A stretch of 64,000 nucleotides of DNA from Bolinopsis microptera (Eukaryota > Ctenophora > Tentaculata > Lobata > Bolinopsidae): the NCBI RefSeq assembly GCF_026151205.1, contig NC_087072.1, positions 8,232,084-8,296,083 on the forward strand, written 5' to 3'. The position numbers and the translations under genes are program-made. This document shows, one piece after another, positions 51,524 through 64,000 of the stretch (positions within the stretch are counted from its first letter, which is position 1; the number at the start of each line of letters is the position of its first letter). The notes under the pieces were generated by a model. It was not told where the DNA came from. It did no database searches and saw nothing but the letters and a program-made list of their open reading frames with translations.

Positions 51524-52430
51524 CGGGGTAGCCCAAAAGTAACTGCACACACTCAATCCTTTAAATAACTCACGTAATTCGTGTCAGAATTGCACAGAAA
51601 TTCCAGAGAATATAGATAATATATATGGGTCAAACTTAAATTTCCTGAAAGTTTCGTAAAATTTCATTGATCAAAGAGGGTGTGTGCGCCACTCTTCAAT
51701 TTTCACTATTGTCACCATAAAAGTGCGAACGCTTTCAGCTAGGAACTCCAAAGTTTCTAGACAAATGTGGTTTGATAATTTAAGTGCTTTCCCGAAATTT
51801 CAAGTTGATTGTTTACAACTAAGCCAAGTTATGACCCTTTTAAGATATTTCAGATACATGTCTCGGCACTTTAATCAGTGATTTCGTCACCCAATCAGTT
51901 TAATCTCTTCTGGAGCTATTCGCTAGCGTATGCAATAATGGGCCTCATTAGGCGGTACCGAGCATGTTGGGGGATGAACGATCTGATCATTGAGGGAATA
52001 CTGATAGTGACTATCTTAAAATCAAACCCCAATCAAGAAATTCGGTAACAGTGCGTCGGTTTGCTGTCCTATAAGCAGTCTCCAACCAATCAGGCCATTT
52101 ATTGAGTGAATATATCACTGATTATATGCGCGATAACGTATCTGCAAGATCTTAAAATGGTCGTAACTTGGCTTAGTTGTAAGCAATCAACTTGAAATTT
52201 CGGGAAAGCACTTCATTATCAAACCAAATCTGTCTAGAAACTTTTGGAGTTACTAGCTGAAGCGTTTCACTTTATGGTGGACATAGTGAAAATGAGGGAG
52301 TGGCGTGCCACACCCTCTTTAATCAATGAAATTTTACGAAACTTTCAGGAAATTTAAGTTTGATCCATATGTATATTCTCTGAAATTTTGGTGTGCGTGT
52401 GGGCAATTAATTTTGGGCCACCCACTTTTG
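51524..52430. mobile_element. Foldback mariner-like element with ~300-bp inverted arms
   Basis: The ends are CGGGGTAGCCCAAAAGTAAC (left) and an inverse relative GTTGGCCCAAAA-type on the right, with TA beside each. Inverted similarity continues for about 300 bp (for example AAATTTCCTGAAAGTTTCGT, CTTTCCCGAAATTTCAAGTT and their inverses), leaving a ~285-bp loop. The ends share GGCCCAAAA logic with the MITE at 6713-7479, but the right terminus is less exact. No transposase. Confidence 0.75.
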
Positions 52431-52445
52431 TACGTGTGCAGAAAA

Positions 52446-52495
52446 CAGTAGTTAATCACGTACAGTAGTTAATCACGTAGAGTAGTTAATCACGG
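52446..52495. repeat. Short tandem repeat AGTAGTTAATCACGTA x3
   Basis: Three consecutive copies of a ~17-bp unit lie immediately outside the foldback element. Confidence 0.85.
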
Positions 52496-52499
52496 TAAA

Positions 52500-53945
52500 C
52501 ACATACATAATAACTTTATATTTTCCTTGGCTTGAGTTGTTCAAAAATTACTGTGACCTATCCAAGAACATATTTTGTATATATAATATGCATATTGACA
52601 TATCGGCAACTTGCTTCACTTCACACTTAGTCTGTCTTCAAGTGACACAGTTTCCCTACCCTTAGTTCCTCCCTTGTATTTGCCATAACTACATTATCTG
52701 ATTCTTGGTTCCACTTTTCAGTGCTATTGACATTATCTTATGTTGTGCCCCAGCTCTACTTTTTCTTCTTCTGCATTCGTTCATATTACTGTATTAGCCC
52801 TGATCCCTGGTTTAAATAACGTACCACCAACCTTGATGAGGACCGAATGGTTCCTCATCCAACTTATTATTATTTGATCCAGAATTAGATAACTTTTTTG
52901 CGACGGAGCCAAGAAGTTCTTATTGAACAGATTAGGTGTGAGACAATTTTAAATAATCTTTAAACAATCCTACTATTTTGGGCTCATATTACTCACAAGG
53001 TGTGTCGATTTAAAACATGTTTTTAAGATCACTGATCACGTCTCTGTCCATGGAGGGGTTAGAAGTGCTCAATTTTTACTCGGATATTGTATGTTGAATA
53101 GAGCTGCAAGGTTAGGTAGTTTGGTGAGATGGTGCACATTATACATTATACACTCTACACTGTACATTTAGTACATATTATCATACTTCCGCTGTGATGT
53201 AGTATAAAGATATGGGGTGGCCTAGTTTGCTGAGCAGTTATCTTAATTGAGCTCTAGTCGACTAATTATTGCCCCCAATTATACAACTCCTTGCCAATAT
53301 ATCACGCACATATTCGAGACATTGTCTTCGCAGGTCTTTGTTAAATTTATTTTACCTTTTTACCCGTCTTCTACCATATGTTTCTGGAAATGTGTCGGGC
53401 ATGTTTGTGGCATCTTTTGGCTCCCAAGTCGCGAGGTGTGAAATCTCTGTGCTTGTCAAACTTTGCATTTACTTTCTATTGCCTCCGGATCCGTTTTTGA
53501 TCTCTGGAAAAACGTCTGTCTGTCATGCACAAACATGAATTTGGAAATTTATGGGCTAATTTGTTGTGGAAGTATTTACTTAGCGATGAAATATTGCGAC
53601 GATTCCTGTTTTTAATTTTAGCAGTCGCTAGATTGTTTAGATTATCAGATCCAGTAGGTTATTTGCGAGATATTGTATTTCATTGTATTCTATTGTCTGT
53701 ACTCATTATGTTATTTTATTGTGACATAAATATAATGCATTTCTCTTATTTTATTAGTAAAACAATTACTGTACAAGTTAGTCACGCGTACCATCATCAA
53801 GTCTTTTATGGGATCACTGGTTGTCAAAATCCTAACATTACTCAAAGCTGCTTCTTTGTATCTTTATCTTGGTAGTTTATAGCTATTTCTAAAAACCTAT
53901 GTAGATTTATATGGCTTGACCTAACCTTTCTAGTTTAAACTAAAA
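52500..53945. other. NADK2 upstream region, no recognised gene
   Basis: A TATA-like GTATAAAGATATGG at about 53202 precedes a pyrimidine-rich tract. Downstream frames (53247-53441, 53269-53538, 53525-53875) overlap in different phases and show no known domain. A first NADK2 exon with a mitochondrial leader could hide here, but I cannot define one. Confidence 0.35.
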
Positions 53946-55026
53946 ATGTCTCCCCAGAAAGATGTGAACATGGTAACACATGGTATCAAGCTAGCACAGA
54001 AGCTCAAATTCTCTCCACGCAAAGTTCTAGTCGTACAAAAGCGAACCCGACTAGTACGAGAAACATTGCGACACCCTTGCTATGTAGAGAACCTTGAAAC
54101 TGCTGGTCGACATGATGATTTGATTGCGATAAAGCGGCGCCACGATGTTCACGAATCCAACTTGTCCATAATCCTGACAGAGTTAAGGAGACATTTTGAC
54201 GAGGTAGCCCTGGTTGACACGATAAACCGGGAGCATGTTGAATGGGCGGATGTGTTTATATCAGCTGGTGGGGATGGTACTTTTCTAAATGTAGCGAGTC
54301 AGCTGGAGGGAGGGAAATGGGCTGATCGGTCTTAAAACTGACCCTGAAAGGTCAGTCGGACATTTGTGTGCGAGAAGCAGGTCTAAAAAGACAAACTTGA
54401 AGTATATTATTCAGCAGATTGCTGAAGGTGAATGTGTGTTTATTAAGAGAAGCCGCATCAGAGTTAAAATGTCATATGCTTGTACTGTTGGCGATGTTCA
54501 AATACCTAAATACGCACTAAACGATGTGTATGTCGGGGAAACCAGTCCCACGCGACTAAGCTATTTGGAACTTCAGATCGACAAACTACCTGCTGAGAAA
54601 CAAAAATCGTCTGGTTTTCTGATCTCTACCGGGTCGGGGTCCACCGCATGGAGCTACCATGCTAATGCTCTCGATACCTACAGAACGGAACAGTTTCTGA
54701 AGATACTACGAGACTCAGGGCTGACCAATAAAAAGCTAAATAGCACAGAGATTACAGACGTTACCAACAGGTTCAACGACTCGTTTATATATCCTGCGGA
54801 GGACAGGAGAATGAAATACATTACAAGGGAGCCGCTGCAGAACAGCGTGTTTAGGGCTGCTAACGTGCAGGGGTATGCTGAGTCTATTACCATACGGTCT
54901 CTCTGTTGGAATGGCAAGATTGTAATGGACGGTGTTCAGAGGAAGTTTAATTTTGATGATGGAGTGTTAGCTAACTTTACTACATCCGATTGTGACAGTC
55001 TCAATTCCATTCAATATGTGGACTAA
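53946..55026 (+). CDS. NADK2: NAD kinase 2 (mitochondrial type), intronless, one single-base frameshift
   Basis: Frame 1 (53946 to about 54320) carries the N-terminal lobe ending in SAGGDGTFLNVASQ, the GGDGT motif of NAD kinases. Frame 2 (about 54322-55026) resumes with LIGLKTDPERSVGHLC, then ALNDVYVGE, KQKSSGFLISTGSGSTAW and CWNGKIVMDGVQRKFNFDDG. This motif series is specific for NADK2 (TDPERSEGHLC, SSG..TGTGS.AW) rather than cytosolic NADK. The enzyme phosphorylates NAD to NADP, in mitochondria in animals. One extra G in the GGG run at 54319-54321 accounts for the break. No clear mitochondrial targeting peptide is seen after the chosen ATG, so an upstream exon may be missing. It could be a sequencing error in a true gene or a recent retrocopy. 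Confidence 0.82.
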
Positions 55027-56711
55027 CCTGGCAGAGGTGCTTCTTATAGGTCTAATTCTTATAGGACAGTTATATGCCTTGTTGTATCTCAACCAAATCT
55101 TTTGTTCATAGGATTTGCTAGGAAATTCATCTTCGTTTGATATATTTTTTCTATTACCTGAAATTCAGATAAACTATTTTTGAGAGTTACAGTTTTGTAT
55201 GAGTCAACTTCCATATGTGGAATCGAAATTTTATTGTATTTGCGAAGCTATTACCAGTCATATTAAATCGAAGTTCCGATGTATTTCTGCTTATCAGCTA
55301 AATTTTTTTAAGTTTTTTAATCGCATCGTACGTATGCTAGTAGCATGGTAATAATGTTAAAATATCACTCGTTCAAATAGAAATCATGTGTTGCTGGCAC
55401 GCTAAAATACTTATGGACTCCTCTGCTCCCAGACTAGACAAGGAGTTTGCAAAAACATTTAAAATTCCTTCCAGAATATTGGCAAGTTGCCATGTTCTAA
55501 GAACCACATACAGGCATACAGTACCTCCGCCGCAGAAACCGAACAACATTTCTCTGTATCTGCGAGATAGATATCTATCCACTTGCATGTACGCCGCGCA
55601 CGCGTGTTTATATTTTCATGCGTGTAGAATGATTTAATAAACCAAGATGCACACTGCACAGCCTATTGTGCTGTATAGTATTCAAATGTAGACCGCACTC
55701 CGCAGACGCTACTTCATGTTCATTGTTAATAAATTGTTATATCAGAAACCCCATCGTAAGCTATGTATCTTCGTCATTTGACTTTTCGACGTATGTAATA
55801 CCCTAGAAACTGTTCCGAAGTACGGTGTCCCTATAGTTATTCCCTATTATGTTATGAAAGGAAGCTTGATATAATGATATTATGAGTCTAGCGATGGTGG
55901 ACAGCTTTTAAAATTGTTTCGATCATGTCATTTTTAGTGGCTTAGATATTAGAATAGTACAAGGCCTTGACATAAACGATATACAAATCTGCCTCAATCT
56001 ACTTTCCTTGTCATGTTTTATCACGCTCTATTATTTGAATAGTTCATCTTATCTGTAGATATCAATGAAACAAAGAAAAACTCTAAAGTTTACTGACATT
56101 TTATCAAACAATAGAACCGTATATGAGGATTTTTTACCGAAATTACTAAAATGTCGAAAGATGATCGGTAGTTATTACTAGTGCGCATTCTCATTTTAAT
56201 ACGAAAACTGTCCGCCATCTATACAATTCAAAACCGTCTGCTCTAAATAGGGGGCAGGTGACGTCCTTCTCGTATAGTCAACTGCCCTTGAACAACTACT
56301 CTGACTATTTTGATATGAATCATCCGAAACCAAAAGAATGTAAGGGGTCTCATGGCACTAAAGGAGGTAGAAATAGCATCCCAGTCCTTATGTAAAATCC
56401 CGCAGTATCAACTAATTTACTGTAGAAAAGAACATTGTAATACACTCCTCTCTGAAAGCAGACTGGTCACTGGTGTTTTTATGTCTGCAGAACACACTGC
56501 TATTAATCAGTCTGACTGCAGCTATACACCACGTGACCCCCCTCCAATTTTCTTTGAATTGTGCAGATCTGTTGCTATATCCTTTTTCTTCATATTTCAT
56601 GATTATTCTCAATTTGTTCTCACGGTGGTCTTGCTGAATTTGTTATGGCGGAGGAGTCAAATATCGCTTTTATCGAGGTGGAGATTGAAGTCTCTTAGTC
56701 TGAACTAAGTC
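55027..56711. other. Convergent intergenic region between NADK2 and the GPCR gene
   Basis: AT-rich sequence should hold both 3' UTRs. Short frames (55373-55588, 55386-55637, 56352-56708) lack recognisable features; 56352-56708 lies largely antisense to the region just after the GPCR stop. Confidence 0.4.
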
Positions 56712-58855
56712 TCATATATCGCTGGTTGCTTCAGTAGGCGCTATTAATTCTCTGTCCTTCGTGTTCTTCTTGTAGAAAATGTGTTCAAATCTCTTCAACC
56801 ATGCCATCCACGTGAATTGAGTCACCTGAAAAGTTGTCCGTTTTAAGAAACTGGAAAACAGCTTGTTTCACTTTCACAACATTTAATTGAAACAATGATC
56901 AAAGTTTTAGTCTGCCTCCAGTTTAAGATTTTTTACCAGTTTCACTTCCAGTTAATCCAAACAAACCTGGCCAAAGTACGTTGGACACGTGACGAGGTAG
57001 CCAAAGGGAATGAGAATGCTACCAAAACTGGACCATACAACTATCACATCTGCTATTCTGTAATCTGTCTCTATCTCTGGGTTTATCAAATGTTAATCGA
57101 GATGTATTTAGGGTCCAGCTCTACTAAGTTCAGCAATTAATCTAAGTTTACTTAAAAAACAAATTTAACTTTAAGCTAAACTAACCAGCTATGGTAATGA
57201 AGATGTAGATCCATCTAGGGAACTGTGAGATAGCGTAGAGTATGATCATGATGAAAGAAGTTCTGTAGTTCATCCAGAACGACCGGTTCTTTTCAGTCTT
57301 CCCGACATCGTCCGACTGAATTTTGCTAATTATTGCATGTGAAAAACTCAAAAGTTAGTCGATTTTCCTACGGATTGCCGCAAGGAAACTTTTAGTTGGT
57401 AAGCTTGACGTCGGCTGTGGCTGGAAAATATTTATTAAGTTGAAACTGAACTTTTCCATACTGTTAAACACTTACATGTCGTTTGTTGGACTGTTTAAGT
57501 AGAATGATATACTGTATCACACTGAACGCCATTGGTAATGCTATGAAGATTCCAAGATACTCCAAAAATTTCTGAAATATTCAATATAGAACGTTTAACT
57601 TTTTAATACAAAACACATTGCAGGAGATTTACGTACTTATTCGAATATAAAAAAATATGACTTTGAAATGCCGCCCAAATATACAAAAGTCAATAGGCAA
57701 ATATTTCCTCACCGCCCAAGTTGGGTAGACGTAGGTAGCGTAGCACAAAGGCCTGCTAGGGTTACTATCGTCGAAACCAAATATAGAGTCACTCCGGCCT
57801 TTACTAAAGTACTCGTATATCTGAGGAAATGCGGCCACCACCCAGAGAGACAATGCTACTCTCTTGCTTAGCGCTACAAACACTTTATCCTGAGTAGTGC
57901 AGTGTTTAGTGTGGATCTGTGGAATGTGTAGTCTATTTTTTACTGGGTGACCAAAATCTTCTTCCAATGTTTTATGAGCAGGAAATAGTTCCAACCACAA
58001 ACTTGTTATGAGAGGATCAGTAATTCTGTACCTTAAGTTTGGTGAAACGTCCGATAATAATATCAGCCCCCAGCATCATGATGTGTAACACGTACATTAT
58101 CTCGAAGTAGCTACTCAGTAAAGCAGTTTGCCAGCACCTGAATGTTTACTGTGAGCATGCGTTGACCAAGTCACAAGTGGTGAAGTTAATTTTAACTGCA
58201 GTACGAGAAAGCACAATGCACCATGATATTGTCAATTTTACCAGCTTGTGACATATTTAAATGTTTAAGCTTTTAAGTAAAAGCTTTTCAAGTTCTGCTA
58301 GTTAAAAGTAAGAAAAAACGGAAAAATTCAAACCAGCTTTTCCCAAGATTCCAATGACTTTCTTGTATGATACTGTAAGCTCCCATGGGATAAACGAACA
58401 AGGCAAACAAGAAGTGGCAGAAAGCCTGGGACACAGCCATTACGAACGTAAACTGGTCAATCTCCTTCCACCTGAAATCATTATCATATGTTATTGTCGA
58501 ATGAGATTTTAATCATTTTACCGACTTTAATTTAATTTGTAGTACGAAGAATATTGGATTTTATCGCTATACCATTACCACAGTATCTTACCACTGCGAC
58601 TAGAATATTAATTTTGCTGTTTTAAATGATAAATAACGGTGTGGAGCTGTACCTTTCGAAAATAGATGCCAAGATAACAGACCCGTTACTGATAAGACCC
58701 ACTACAACGATGAGCAGGTACATCAGAGTCATGATAAGTGTATCAATGGTAGATCTGTCACACATGTTCGTTAAGTTAAGTCCCTCAAAAGTTGAACCAG
58801 AGTTACAGTCGATGGCTGTCGTGTTGGTACTGGTAATTCCGTTTGTCCCAGGCAT
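56712..58855 (-). CDS. Divergent class A-type G protein-coupled receptor, 8 exons, 357 aa
   Basis: Minus-strand exons: 58855-58653, 58471-58334, 58137-58032, 57889-57713, 57571-57476, 57315-57186, 57076-56967, 56825-56712. All are GT..AG and sum to 1,074 nt in frame. The N terminus (1-36) has NTT and NLT glycosylation sequons. Seven hydrophobic segments follow, at about 38-65, 73-97, 115-141, 157-174, 210-233, 258-282 and 289-314, then a basic amphipathic helix 8 (WLKRFEHIFYKK). Class A anchors are present: N57 (1.50), C115 (3.25) with C198 in loop 2, W165 (4.50), P273 (6.50), P307 (7.50). Unusual: Q83 at 2.50, DII instead of DRY at 139-141, IPFGY instead of NPxxY at 306-310. Ligand unknown. 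An acceptor 20 bases upstream of the ATG suggests a 5' non-coding exon. Confidence 0.85.
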
Positions 58856-58879
58856 CGTGGTAACTTTTGTCTTAATTTC

Positions 58880-63440
<4,561 letters not shown>

Positions 63441-63448
63441 TTTCCAGC

Positions 63449-63720
63449 TCATCTAATGTTTAAGCAATAGTGCTGGTAGTGGTTATTATTATCAATTGTG
63501 AGCCAGAATGTTTTTACGAAATCAATTACACTAATAGTAATATTCTTCATTACCTCCAGCCAAACACTTCTAACATATTCCAACTTTTTCGGAATTAAAG
63601 TATTTATAAAGGTTAAATAATTGTCAAAATAATCAAAAAAGCACGATAATTGAAAAGCTGTTCGTGGATCACGAGAAGCAGCTCTCACTCCAACAACAGC
63701 TAATGAATATAAAGAGCTTT
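63449..63720 (-). CDS. Unrecognised open frame, possible exon
   Basis: About 90 codons are open on the minus strand with protein-like composition (SLAVVGVRAASRDPRTAFQL, then CFFDYFDNYLTFINTLIPKK). A plausible donor (CTGGAG followed by GTAATG) lies near 63556. It may be one exon of a gene that continues outside the window. I recognise no family. Confidence 0.3.
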
Positions 63721-64000
63721 TAATCTATAATTTCCAAAGGGAGAAAGGGCTCTGCAGCTGCAAACTCCAGGTGCAATTATCCTTCATTAGGAGGACAAGT
63801 TGCCATGCAATTGCACATATTATATGATATTTATGATTACCTAGTTAACAGTCAGCTCTAATGTCAAAGAAAGGGAAACAGGTCCTTTTCGATTTGAAAG
63901 AAGGCTAAAAATGCATGAGTTAAACCAAATTTAACCCTGGGGCTAGAGCTTTCAAGGCAAATATATTAATAGACCAGAGAAACGCCAATCCTGGACGTGA
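63721..64000. other. Right edge, nothing recognised
   Basis: No open frame or repeat was recognised in this short remaining stretch. Confidence 0.4.

Overview
This is a eukaryotic, AT-rich window. It has spliced genes with GT..AG introns, mostly 70 to 400 bp long, and abundant transposable elements. A complete PIWI gene, a class A-type GPCR, SUMO, ADD and ING chromatin proteins, and CR1/jockey-like and Penelope-like retroelements point to an animal, most likely a marine invertebrate. A cnidarian or another early-branching lineage is a guess only; nothing in the window fixes the species. I saw no prokaryotic features and no CRISPR array.

Layout. The left end is gene-rich: the last exon of CHEK1 (+), then three minus-strand genes, SUMO (3 exons), an intronless ATRX-type ADD-domain protein, and intronless SNRPD2. 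From 6.7 to 21.6 kb I see no convincing gene. This stretch holds non-autonomous DNA transposons, several with clear target-site duplications (TA, TWA, TTAA, 8 bp). A complete 17-exon piwi gene (848 aa, catalytic DEDH intact) occupies 21.68-27.55 kb on the plus strand. From 28 to 46 kb there is mostly repeat DNA: a hAT-like palindromic element, a ~233-bp satellite array, a 550-bp tandem duplication, a Penelope-like fragment cut by a poly-G/poly-C-ended element, an interstitial telomere-like array inside a mobile element, a decayed CR1/jockey-like retrotransposon with a second one nested in it, and a tRNA-derived SINE. The right part holds a COMTD1-like O-methyltransferase (6 exons, +), an ING-family reader and a NADK2-like kinase (both intronless, both frameshifted), and an 8-exon class A-type GPCR (-). 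It ends in AT-rich DNA with a ~510-bp (GA)n tract.

The genes do not form an obvious pathway, although SUMO, ADD, ING and PIWI all relate broadly to chromatin and genome defence, in a region loaded with mobile elements. The most unusual observations are: (1) two elements with 8-bp target duplications whose ends are pure G and C homopolymers, (2) an 8-bp-TSD element carrying CCCTGA/CCCTAA repeats, (3) single-base frameshifts in three otherwise well-conserved genes (SUMO, ING, NADK2), (4) an ADD-only ATRX-like protein, and (5) a GPCR in which D2.50, R3.50 and N7.49 are all replaced. Coordinates of exons were read by hand from splice signals and codon phase; all summed coding lengths were checked to be in frame.
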